Shown here one piece after another: positions 1-7,545 of a stretch of 64,000 nucleotides of DNA (position 1 is its first letter; each line of letters begins with the position of its first letter). Position numbers and translations under genes: made by a program. Source of the stretch: Abditibacteriaceae bacterium (GTDB lineage: Bacteria; Armatimonadota; Abditibacteriia; Abditibacteriales; Abditibacteriaceae); assembly GCA_019239895.1 (NCBI GenBank), contig JAFAZH010000060.1, forward strand, positions 62,001 through 126,000, read 5' to 3'. The notes below the pieces were generated by a model. It made no database searches. It saw nothing but the letters and a program-made list of their open reading frames with translations, and was not told where the DNA came from.

Positions 1-171
1 TTTCTGGAGAACTTTCCGGGGATTGGCCGTCAACTCCTGCGCGAGAGCGACCAGGGCTGCGTTGGCAGCTTTGTAGTCCGGCGCATGGGAGGGGCGACGC
101 GCCAGTTCATCGGTGATAATGACATCCTCTACCGCTGAGTTGGATGTTTGCGCATTTTGTGGATGATCCAT
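1..171 (-). CDS. GAF-type sensor histidine kinase, N-terminus only (partial)
   Basis: The first 57 codons of a gene that runs off the left edge, starting at the ATG complementary to 169-171. The visible protein contains ITDELARRPSHAPDY and ALVALAQELTANPR, which resemble the leader of soluble GAF-domain histidine kinases (recalled pattern, not a search). No catalytic domain is in the window. It lies on the same strand as the CheB-CheR-PAS gene, which has no kinase domain of its own, so the two could form a signalling pair; that is inference. Confidence 0.55.
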   Translation of the reverse strand, partial: MDHPQNAQTSNSAVEDVIITDELARRPSHAPDYKAANAALVALAQELTANPRKVLQK

Positions 172-192
172 AGGTATGGGTTAGTTTAAATT

Positions 193-443
193 TGGCCCTC
201 ACCCACCGGATTAGCCCTCACCCCCGGCCCCTCTCCCAACCTTGGGAGAGGGGGGACGAAAGGCTAAGTCTATCGGTTTAAGTGAGATGCGACTGCTGCT
301 CCTCACGCTCTGCTTTGAGGAGCATCTGAGCAGCCGAAATTTCAAGCCAACTCTCCCTTAACGATATAGTCATCCCTGCGTCCCCCCTCTCCCAAGGTTG
401 GGAGAGGGGCCGGGGGTGAGGGCTAATCCGGGGGTGAGGGCCA
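193..443. repeat. Palindromic repeat R1 with 65-bp terminal inverted repeats
   Basis: Left arm 193-258 and right arm 379-443 are reverse complements apart from one small difference near the outer end. Each arm holds its own short palindrome (CTCTCCCAACCTTGGGAGAG). The roughly 120-bp centre (GTCTATCGGTTTAA, GAGATGCGACTGCTGCT) is closely matched by the centre of R2 at 3282-3492. No open reading frame of note is inside. It ends 13 bp from the stop codon of the CheB-CheR gene. The layout suits a non-autonomous MITE or REP-like unit that may also terminate transcription. Confidence 0.8.
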
Positions 444-455
444 ACTCAAAACTCC

Positions 456-3224
456 TTACCCCGCTTCTGGCGCAACATTGGGGCCATTCGCTTCAATTGT
501 ATAGCGGGCGGGTTCACCCAGGCGGGTGAGCAGCGCGTTGATCTCCTTTTTCAACTCGACCATGCGCAACTCCCGATCTACCACGGCGCGGTTGAAGCGT
601 TCCAACTCTTCGTTGCGGGCACGCAGCTCGTCTTCGGCTCGCTTGCGCTCGGTGATGTCCACAAACGTCACCACCACGCCCTGAATGCGGTCGTCACTCG
701 TGCGATAGGGCAGGATGCGCATTAGATAGTCGCGCCCATCGGCGGTTTTGACTTCGCGCTCCACGGCGTGCAGGGTTTCCAGGACACTCTCGGCATCATC
801 GAGTAAATGGGCGTAGTCCAGCCGGTTGGTAATATCAGAGAGGGGGCGGCCCGCATCGGAGGGAATCAGGTTAAAAATGGAACGCACCGCTGGCGTGTAT
901 AGATTGACGCGGAAACTGCGATCCAGAAAAACCGTGCCGATGTCGGTCGAGTTAATGAGGTTTTGCAGGTTATTGCTGGACAGTGTGGTCTCTTCGACCT
1001 TGACTTTAAGCTCCTGATTGACGGTGGTCAGTTCCTCATTGATGGACTGTAACTCTTCCTTGCTGGTTTCCAACTCTTCGGCTGCCGAGCGCAATTCTTC
1101 GTTCATCGCCTGCAACTCTTCGTTGGAGGCTTTGAGTTCCTCGGCCTGAAACTCGTGCTGCTCGATAGCGGTGCGAAGCTGCGCTCGCAGGCGCATCAAC
1201 TCTTCTTCCAACTGGTGCGCCACCGGCTCAGCCGTTGCCAGCACGACTTCGCCATCATTCGTCGGACTGCCCGTGGCTGGCTCAAAAAGCACTAAGAGGA
1301 ATCCGCGCGCCGTATCATCGGGACGCAAGACGGGGCGAACGTGGATGTTAACGGTTTCACTACGCTCGTCAAGATGCAGCGGCAGGTTGCGGGCTTCCAC
1401 ATTGGTGCGACGCTGCACGGCCTGATAAAGCGCGCTGCGCAGCTCGAGGCGCAGTTCTGGCCGCACCAGCTTGAGCAGGTTGTTCGATGGCTCGCCGCCC
1501 GCGATTTGCAAATAGTGCCCGGCCCGCTCCGACAGATGGACGATGTCGTAGTCTTCGTTAACGACCACCGAAGGCGGCGCATATTGCTCTAAAAGCTGGG
1601 CGTGCAAATCGCCATAGGTGACGCGCTCGCGCGCCCGCCCAACACCATCCGACACCGCTTCGGGCAGGCGTGGCGGTTCATAGCGAAACGCTGGCACCGC
1701 TTCGGGCACCGGATAGGGACGCGCGGCAACTTCGCGGCTCTGGTACAGGTGATGTTCGCGGCTCTGAATGGCAAACAAATCCCCCGCGCCATCCACCGAT
1801 TCTGATGAGCCTAAAAATAAAAAGCTCGCCGGGTTCAGGGCAAAATGAATGGTTTCCAGCACCCGCTGCTGCGCCACGGGATTCAGATAGATCATCATAT
1901 TGCGGCACGACACCAAATCCAGGCGCGAGAACGGCGGGTCTTTAATGACATTATGCACGGCGAACAACACCATTTCACGGATTTCGCGCCGCACCCGGTA
2001 TTGTTCACCCTCCCTGGCAAAAAAGTGGCGCAGGCGTTCCGGGGATACATCCGCCGCATCGTTAATGGTATAAAGCCCTTCCCGCGCCGTGGCGATGGCG
2101 GCCTCGTCAATATCGGTGGCAAAAATCTGCACCTTGGGCGCGTCAATGACACCCAGCGTGCGCTCGGCGCAGAGCATCGCCAGAGAGTAGGCTTCCTCCC
2201 CGGTCGCACAGCCGATGGCCCAGATGCGCAACGGTTCCTCGGCCTTCTTGTGGTGCAGGAGACGCGGCAGAATATCGTTTTCGATGGTGAGCCACGACGC
2301 CTGGTCGCGGAAAAAATTGGTCACCGAAATCAGCAAATCTTTCAGGAGCGATTGTGTCTCCTCCGGGTGATCCTGTAAGAAGGCCGCATAGGTTTGTAAG
2401 TTGGGCAGGTTATGCAGGTTGATGCGGCGCTCAATGCGACGCAAAAGCGTGGGGCGTTTGTAGTTGGAAAAATCGTGTCCCGTCCTGATGCGCAACTGCG
2501 TAAAAATATCGCGCAAGGCCTGTTGCTGGTCTTCGGCCCGCTCTTCCGGTTCGACCGGAATTTCGATACTGCCCAGGCTTTGCTTGTAGGAGATAATCTT
2601 CGCCGGAATTTCGGCCACGGGCAGCACGCTATCCACCAGACTGGTCGCAATGGAATTGCGCGGCATCTCGTTGAACTCGGCTTCGCGCGGGTTCTGCACA
2701 AACGCCGCCCCGCCGCGCTCTTTGATACGCTTAATGCCCATTGAGCCATTGGCCCCCGTCCCCGATAAAATCACGCCCACCGCACGCGGCCCATGCGATT
2801 CGGCGAGGGTGCGCAGGAAAATATCCACCGGGGCGCGTCGCTCTTCGATGAGCGTATTTGGCGTGACGATAATAGAGCCATCCTGCATTTCCAGATGCTG
2901 ATCAGGCGGCACCACATAAACGTGATTGGGCTGCACCACTATCTGCTCTGTGACCTGGGTCACCGGAATGGGGCACACCTGCTGAAGCACCTGCGCCAGT
3001 TGGCTATCGTGGTTGGGCGAGAGGTGGAGAATCACCACATAGGCCATATCCGAATCAGCGGGCACCTGCTCGAAAAATTCCCGCAACGCCTGAATGCCAC
3101 CCGCCGACGCGCCCAGCCCGACCACGAGCAGTTTATCCGGGTCGGGTTGCGCGGTGAGTTCATTCTCAGTCGCCGAGAGTTGTGCCGAGGGTTGGGGTGA
3201 AATTTGAGGTTCAGAGGTCGTCAT
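456..3224 (-). CDS. CheB-CheR-PAS fusion chemotaxis-type signalling protein
   Basis: 922 residues, cytoplasmic. A CheB methylesterase domain fills about residues 30-225 (GASAGG with Ser40, ILHLSP with His67). A CheR methyltransferase follows at about 240-500 (GCATGEEAYS SAM-binding motif, SCRNMMIYL). Then come a PAS-like segment at about 545-640, a long Glu/Leu-rich coiled coil at about 670-745, a second PAS at about 750-870 and a short coiled tail. Related proteins methylate and demethylate receptors and sense signals by PAS; many end in a histidine kinase, which is absent here. The usual CheB catalytic Asp in LSGTGxDG is Asn159 (LSGTGANG), so esterase activity is doubtful. The kinase fragment at 1-171 lies downstream on the same strand. 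The gene is flanked by repeats R1 and R2. Confidence 0.9.
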   Translation of the reverse strand: MTTSEPQISPQPSAQLSATENELTAQPDPDKLLVVGLGASAGGIQALREFFEQVPADSDMAYVVILHLSPNHDSQLAQVLQQVCPIPVTQVTEQIVVQPNHVYVVPPDQHLEMQDGSIIVTPNTLIEERRAPVDIFLRTLAESHGPRAVGVILSGTGANGSMGIKRIKERGGAAFVQNPREAEFNEMPRNSIATSLVDSVLPVAEIPAKIISYKQSLGSIEIPVEPEERAEDQQQALRDIFTQLRIRTGHDFSNYKRPTLLRRIERRINLHNLPNLQTYAAFLQDHPEETQSLLKDLLISVTNFFRDQASWLTIENDILPRLLHHKKAEEPLRIWAIGCATGEEAYSLAMLCAERTLGVIDAPKVQIFATDIDEAAIATAREGLYTINDAADVSPERLRHFFAREGEQYRVRREIREMVLFAVHNVIKDPPFSRLDLVSCRNMMIYLNPVAQQRVLETIHFALNPASFLFLGSSESVDGAGDLFAIQSREHHLYQSREVAARPYPVPEAVPAFRYEPPRLPEAVSDGVGRARERVTYGDLHAQLLEQYAPPSVVVNEDYDIVHLSERAGHYLQIAGGEPSNNLLKLVRPELRLELRSALYQAVQRRTNVEARNLPLHLDERSETVNIHVRPVLRPDDTARGFLLVLFEPATGSPTNDGEVVLATAEPVAHQLEEELMRLRAQLRTAIEQHEFQAEELKASNEELQAMNEELRSAAEELETSKEELQSINEELTTVNQELKVKVEETTLSSNNLQNLINSTDIGTVFLDRSFRVNLYTPAVRSIFNLIPSDAGRPLSDITNRLDYAHLLDDAESVLETLHAVEREVKTADGRDYLMRILPYRTSDDRIQGVVVTFVDITERKRAEDELRARNEELERFNRAVVDRELRMVELKKEINALLTRLGEPARYTIEANGPNVAPEAG

Positions 3225-3281
3225 AAGGTTTTCTTTTGTATAAATTTTGCCAAAATCTATAAGAAAAGGAAACTTGGGGTT

Positions 3282-3492
3282 TGGCCCTCACCCCCGGCCC
3301 CTCTCCCTTGCAAGGGAGAGGGGGGACGAGGGCCGAGTCTATCGGTTTAAATGAGATGCGACTGCTGCTGACTCCCTGCTTTGAGGGGCACCTCAGCAGC
3401 CGCAGTTCCAAACCAACTCTCGGTTGAGCAATACAGTCATCCCGGCGTCCCCCCTCTCCCTTGCAAGGGAGAGGGGCCGGGGGTGAGGGCCA
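3282..3492. repeat. Palindromic repeat R2 with perfect 47-bp terminal inverted repeats
   Basis: Arms 3282-3328 and 3446-3492 are exact reverse complements. Each contains the palindrome CTCTCCCTTGCAAGGGAGAG, a different sequence from R1's equivalent but with pairing kept in both. The centre (3329-3445) is a close copy of the centre of R1. The right end lies 3 bp from the stop codon of the small minus-strand gene at 3495. Second copy of the same element, on the other side of the CheB-CheR gene. Confidence 0.85.
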
Positions 3493-3494
3493 AT

Positions 3495-3707
3495 CTACTC
3501 CCTCGCTCTGCTCTCCTTTAACCGAGCGACAACTTCGGTTTTTTGCGACACCGTCGCGGCATAGGCTTGCAGGGTTTCCTGGATTAATTGTTGCAGATGG
3601 ACTACGTTCTCGGCAGCCAAGGCCCGCTGCCGCTGTTGCTCGCGCAGCAGATGAGCGGACTGCCTCTGGAGTTCTTGCAGGTGTTGTTCGTCGTTGAGGT
3701 ACGTCAT
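3495..3707 (-). CDS. Small coiled-coil protein, unknown function
   Basis: 70 residues, very rich in Gln, Glu, Arg and Leu (HLQELQRQSAHLLREQQRQR), predicted as one long amphipathic helix that would form a coiled coil. No signal peptide and no recognisable domain. It is upstream of the CheB-CheR gene on the same strand, with repeat R2 between them. Short coiled-coil proteins often accompany PAS/GAF signalling genes, but a partner cannot be named. A weak Shine-Dalgarno and the short length leave real doubt that it is expressed. Confidence 0.5.
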   Translation of the reverse strand: MTYLNDEQHLQELQRQSAHLLREQQRQRALAAENVVHLQQLIQETLQAYAATVSQKTEVVARLKESRARE

Positions 3708-3909
3708 ACCCAGGGTGAGTTAAAAGCTTGTCAGGAAAAATTATTACTATGTGCGGTATCCGACAGATAAAAAGTCGCGGCGGGGCTATAATGATTGCTG
3801 TAAGTCTGGCCTTATGTCAGGCAGATGACATATAACTACTATGTAATATACATGACGTATAGTTAAGGAGTCAAGAGGCTCTCACAGTTTTTATGCGGGA
3901 GGTGGAACG

Positions 3910-4632
3910 ATGACGGAAAATTTGCTTCTGGCGACTTTGCCGCGCGAGGAGCGCAGGCGGCTCGACCCGTTTTTAGAGCCAGTAGAGATGTCACTGTATG
4001 ATGTTCTGATTGAGGCCAACGAACCAATTACCGATCTTTATTTTCCATTCGATGCCATTACGTCCACCGTTCAGGAATTACCGGACGGAGCCACGATTGA
4101 AACGGGTTTAATGGGAGTTGAAGGTCTCATTGGCATTCAGTTCTGGCTACACAGCAACACCACACCGACGCGCACGCTGGTGCAAGTGGCGGGTCGGGGC
4201 CATCGCATGAGGGCCGAGGATTTCCGGCGCGAGGTAATGGAAAAAGTGGAATCGCCTCTGAACGATCTGGTTGCGCGCTACGTTCACGCTTTTCTCGTCA
4301 TAACCTCAACCATAGCCGCCTGCAATCGCCTGCACACCATTGACGAGCGGCTGTGTCGCTGGCTCAAGCTGACTCATAACCGCGTGCGCCGCAACGAGTT
4401 TTACATCCGCCACGATTTCCTGGCCCAGATGCTGGGCGTGCATCGCCCCACGGTGTCCATCGCCGCCAACATCCTGCAAAAAGCAGGATTAATCAGCTAC
4501 AGCCGGGGCAATCTGCGCATTCTCGACCCAGAGGGACTGGCCGAAGGTGCCTGCGAATGTCTGGAATTAATGGAAGCGCAGTTCGATGGAATCTTCGACC
4601 GTCCCTGGCGCGAGTTGGTGGAGGAGGAGTAG
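3910..4632 (+). CDS. Crp/Fnr family transcriptional regulator
   Basis: 240 residues. An N-terminal cyclic-nucleotide-binding-like beta roll (about 10-125) lacks an obvious cAMP phosphate-binding signature and any Fnr cysteine cluster. A C-terminal winged helix follows (about 145-220), with DERLCRWLKLTHNR and the recognition stretch FLAQMLGVHRPTVSIAANIL typical of the Crp HTH family. The ATG is preceded by GGGAGG at good spacing. The upstream DNA has ATGTAATATACAT (about 3840-3852), a small palindrome that could be its own operator; this is speculative. It is convergent with the CheB gene at 4860. A second, diverged Crp/Fnr gene lies at 6166. Confidence 0.87.
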   Translation: MTENLLLATLPREERRRLDPFLEPVEMSLYDVLIEANEPITDLYFPFDAITSTVQELPDGATIETGLMGVEGLIGIQFWLHSNTTPTRTLVQVAGRGHRMRAEDFRREVMEKVESPLNDLVARYVHAFLVITSTIAACNRLHTIDERLCRWLKLTHNRVRRNEFYIRHDFLAQMLGVHRPTVSIAANILQKAGLISYSRGNLRILDPEGLAEGACECLELMEAQFDGIFDRPWRELVEEE

Positions 4633-4638
4633 ATTAGC

Positions 4639-4861
4639 TGGCCCTCACCCCCGGCCCCTCTCCCAATGCTGGTAGAGGGGAGCACAAAGGATAAGTTGCT
4701 GGTGTTAAGGAAGCAACCGCAGAGACGCGGAGAACACCGAGCCAATATTAAAAACTCTGCGCCCTCCGCGTCTCTGCGGTTCTTTAATTAGCGTGAAGAG
4801 TAGCAGTGTGACCTCCCCTCTCCCCTTATGAACCTGGGAGTGTGAGGGCGGGGTGAGGGCT
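4639..4861. repeat. Palindromic repeat R3 with a nested inverted repeat
   Basis: The left end (TGGCCCTCACCCCCGGCCCC from 4639) is the same outer arm as R1 and R2. The right end (to 4861) is a more decayed reverse copy. The centre is unrelated to R1/R2: perfect 17-bp arms at 4715-4731 and 4765-4781 (AACCGCAGAGACGCGGA and its reverse complement). It fills the convergent junction between the crp-like gene (stop at 4632) and the CheB gene, whose stop codon overlaps its last bases. It probably acts as a bidirectional transcript end, whatever its origin. Confidence 0.7.
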
Positions 4862-5909
4862 AAACCCCCTCTTGCTCAGCCTGTTGCTTCAACGAGTCCT
4901 TGCTTAATTGCTCGTGGGACAGCACAGCCTTACGGACGAGATTGGCCCGCGCTTCGGCTTCTTTGGCTTTCTGGAAATACAGCGCGGCTAAGGGGGTCTC
5001 GTTCATTTCGGCAAAGTGATCGCCAAGATGGTTGAGCAGCATCACGCTTTCCTCCACGCCGCGAATCGCGCTCCACAAGCTTTCCTCAATTTGTTCCGTC
5101 ACAGTCGCCAGGAGAGCGTCGGCGGAAAAAGCATGTCCGGTATGGCAGCGAAAGCGTGTGCGCTGGCCATCTTTAAGCGCGGAAAGCACGCCGTGGCATT
5201 CGGGACAGGTAAACGGCGTGAGTTCGCCAAATTTCATGATGCCACCTTCCAGGGCATTGTCTTGCGCCGCAATACGGATTTCCAGTTCGGTTCTTTTATC
5301 CTCTTGCATAACGACCTCAGGAGTTTCCTCAGTTTCCTCAATAGCTTCCTGGCTCAGGCGCACCAGTAAATTTGCCACTTCTGCCAGGGGCACCACATAA
5401 TCAACGCCCACTTCGCGGAGGGCATTTTCCGGCATGGAAGGCACCTGGGCGTCATTCGGGTCTTGCACGATAGCCACCCCGCCGCGATGTTTAACCGTCC
5501 ATAGCCCGGCGGTGCCATCATCCAGGGCACCTGATAAAATCACCCCAATCACGCACTGGTCATAGGCATACGCCGCCGAACGAAAAAGCGGGTCAACGGC
5601 AGGACGAAAACGGTTCTCCTTGGGGCCTCGCGTGACCCGCACCCGCCCGCGCTCCACTAAGAGATGATGATCCGGCGGTGCCACATAAATGCGGTTTGGT
5701 TCGATAGGTTCATTGTCATAAGCGTGCGCCGCGTAAATGGTGTTGACCCGATTCAGCACTTGCGGCAAAACCCCCCGAATATCAGGTGCCATGTGCCAGA
5801 CAATAAACACCGACGCCTGAAAATCCGCAGGCAAGGCTTCAACGACTTGCTTGAATGCCTCAAACCCGCCAGCGGAAGCGCCCATGACAATAATGTTCCG
5901 TTTTTCCAT
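4860..5909 (-). CDS. CheB-type protein-glutamate methylesterase with C-terminal Cys/His motif
   Basis: 349 residues. The CheB catalytic domain spans about 5-190 and has the complete triad Ser12 (GASAGG), His39 (WHMAPD) and Asp131 (LSGALDDG). It has no response-regulator receiver domain, so it must be controlled in another way. After an acidic linker, residues 230-265 carry CPECHG and RCHTGHAF (Cys235, Cys238, Cys255, His259), a tail seen on stand-alone CheB proteins that may bind zinc. The rest is helical. It hydrolyses methyl-glutamate or deamidates glutamine in chemoreceptor-like partners. No receptor or kinase gene is adjacent. The stop codon overlaps repeat R3. Confidence 0.88.
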   Translation of the reverse strand: MEKRNIIVMGASAGGFEAFKQVVEALPADFQASVFIVWHMAPDIRGVLPQVLNRVNTIYAAHAYDNEPIEPNRIYVAPPDHHLLVERGRVRVTRGPKENRFRPAVDPLFRSAAYAYDQCVIGVILSGALDDGTAGLWTVKHRGGVAIVQDPNDAQVPSMPENALREVGVDYVVPLAEVANLLVRLSQEAIEETEETPEVVMQEDKRTELEIRIAAQDNALEGGIMKFGELTPFTCPECHGVLSALKDGQRTRFRCHTGHAFSADALLATVTEQIEESLWSAIRGVEESVMLLNHLGDHFAEMNETPLAALYFQKAKEAEARANLVRKAVLSHEQLSKDSLKQQAEQEGV

Positions 5910-6165
5910 AGAATGCAGTTTCGCTTAATCATGGTATCTGTCAATGCCGCTGTATTGAGCCGGAACTCAGGCAGAGAAAGTTTTGAGTTTTGAATGTTGA
6001 GTTTTGAGTGAGTAGACCTATTCTCGTTTACACTGGTCATATCCAGAGCAGACTATGTTGCTCTTTAAATTCAAAACTCCATAAGGGAATTCCCTCCCCC
6101 ACAAACTCCCTATTTCCCGCTGTTGAACCTATTCGATAAATCTCAAACTACAAAGGGCGTTTATT

Positions 6166-7014
6166 ATGAAGCAGTTATTGTGTCGTCAGCCTATTAATAA
6201 AGTCGGTTTACACATGCAAACAAAACCCATGTCACGTTCTGCTCTGTCACGTTCTGTTGCGCCACGTTCTGTACGTTCTGTTATGCCACATTCTGCTATG
6301 GACTCTACACCGACGAATTGGATTCTTGCGGCCTTGCCCTCACCCCAACTTCAGCGTTTGATGCCCCAGATGCGTCCGGTTACTTTTAATGCCGGACAGG
6401 TCTTATATGATGAAGGGCAAAAGCTGCAATCTGTTTACTTTCTCGACCGTGGTTTGGTATCGCTCGTGCTGAATTCGACGTGCGGACATAGCGTTGAAGT
6501 CGGCATTGTCGGGCGGGAAGGCATTGTGGGCACCTATGGCATTGTGGGCGATGTGCGCAGTTTCAGCCAGGCTATCGTTCACATCGGCGGGCGTGGCTGG
6601 CGAATGCCATTGGAAGTCTTCCAACAGGAATACAAGAACAATGACCGCCTGCATACCCTGGCTTTACAGCATTTAGAGCTTTTACACCTCCAGGCGGCAC
6701 AAACCGCCCTTTGCAACCACCTGCACTGTGTCGAAGAACGTCTCTGCCGCTGGCTCCTCCTCACTCGCCATTGCACCCAATCCGATTCACTGCCCTTCAC
6801 CCAGGAATGTATCGCGCAGATGTTAGGGGTACGGCGTTCGGGCGTCACCGTAGCCGCGCAGCAACTTCAAGAACAAAAGTTAATCCGCTACACGCGGGGC
6901 CACATTCAAATTTCAGATAGTGCGGGCCTCACTAAAAAAGCTTGCCCCTGCTATACCGTGCTGCATCGCCGCTTCAGCCATTTTCACGATAGCTCCCGCC
7001 AATGGCAGCATTAA
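6166..7014 (+). CDS. Crp/Fnr family transcriptional regulator
   Basis: 282 residues as drawn. The core, from about residue 50, is a cyclic-nucleotide-binding-like domain (NAGQVLYDEGQKLQSVYFL) and a Crp-type winged helix (about 185-260, ERLCRWLLLTRH then CIAQMLGVRRSGVTVAAQQL). The first 45 residues are odd: the DNA at about 6230-6295 repeats CACGTTCTG or close variants four to five times and encodes Arg-Ser-rich peptide. The true start may be Met45 at 6298 (MDSTPTNW), which gives a normal length of about 238. Related to, but clearly diverged from, the regulator at 3910. The ligand is unknown. Confidence 0.83.
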   Translation: MKQLLCRQPINKVGLHMQTKPMSRSALSRSVAPRSVRSVMPHSAMDSTPTNWILAALPSPQLQRLMPQMRPVTFNAGQVLYDEGQKLQSVYFLDRGLVSLVLNSTCGHSVEVGIVGREGIVGTYGIVGDVRSFSQAIVHIGGRGWRMPLEVFQQEYKNNDRLHTLALQHLELLHLQAAQTALCNHLHCVEERLCRWLLLTRHCTQSDSLPFTQECIAQMLGVRRSGVTVAAQQLQEQKLIRYTRGHIQISDSAGLTKKACPCYTVLHRRFSHFHDSSRQWQH

Positions 7015-7099
7015 TCTGAGGCGGTTTGGCTCCACCATGCGCAGCAGCTTTGGTAGCAGGAAACAGCCTTTAGGTTTTAGGTAAAAAGGGGGTCTGTGT

Positions 7100-7128
7100 T
7101 TGACAGACAACTGCCACACAGCTATATT
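7100..7128 (+). promoter_or_regulatory. Strong sigma-70 promoter with no protein gene behind it
   Basis: TTGACA at 7100-7105, a 17-bp spacer and TATATT at 7123-7128. It lies in a convergent intergenic region and points to the right, so its only product would be a non-coding transcript starting near 7135, running through conserved element A (7224-7297) and ending at the hairpin and T-run at 7319-7359. Confidence 0.6.
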
Positions 7129-7223
7129 ACCGCTAATCTCAGGGAGAACCTGGACATATTCTCACGCCTTACCAGAGGGCAATGTCAACGGATGGGAAAA
7201 GAGATAAACGAAGCGAGATAGTG

Positions 7224-7297
7224 TCCGATTTACCACCCCATTAATTCGATGCGGAAGCCGCAAAATCACAGGTTTTATACTACGATGGCTGGGGCAG
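7224..7297 (+). ncRNA. Conserved intergenic element, copy A (candidate structured RNA)
   Basis: One of three copies in this window (others at 14281 and 33172). All share ACCCCATT near the left end, the exact run GGTTTTATACTACGATGG, and GGGGCAG at the right end. The ACCCCA and TGGGGCAG ends can pair to close the element. Copies A and B stay related downstream (ACCGAACAAAAG, then GAGTCTGGTCGGG). The strand is chosen because a promoter lies upstream and a terminator downstream on the plus strand. No Rfam family was recognised. Total predicted transcript about 225 nt. The rest of the 7015-7545 gap holds nothing else I can name. Confidence 0.5.
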
Positions 7298-7318
7298 TAA
7301 ACCGAACAAAAGCCAAAT

Positions 7319-7359
7319 ACCAATCTGATAGCGACAGCTAAGACAGATTGGTGTTTTTT
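7319..7359 (+). terminator. Intrinsic terminator after element A
   Basis: ACCAATCTG (7319-7327) pairs exactly with CAGATTGGT (7344-7352), followed by GTTTTTTG. The loop contains AGCGACA, which can pair instead with TGTCGCT just downstream (about 7362-7368); a pseudoknot or alternative fold is therefore possible. Confidence 0.65.
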
Positions 7360-7545
7360 GTTGTCGCTAACCCAACCTGAAACATTGGTTTGAGTCTGGT
7401 CGGGTTCAGAACTGGCTAAGACTGCATCTATCCTGGGGGACAGAAGTCGTCGGGTCTCCCCTTCTCAAACACCTGCATCTTTCAAGATTTCAAAGAGTTG
7501 AATGTGAAGCGATAGTAAAATTAGATAGCGTAACCGATAATCTTG

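Noticed and set aside
3211-3411. 66-codon minus-strand frame over repeat R2
   Set aside because: It is translated repeat arm sequence with no protein character.
7224-7297. Resemblance of the intergenic element to the c-di-GMP-I (GEMM) riboswitch, from GGTTTTATACTACGATGGC
   Set aside because: The 5' half lacks the GCAAACC/GAAA hairpin and the GACGCAAAGCC core, and no plus-strand gene follows any of the three copies.
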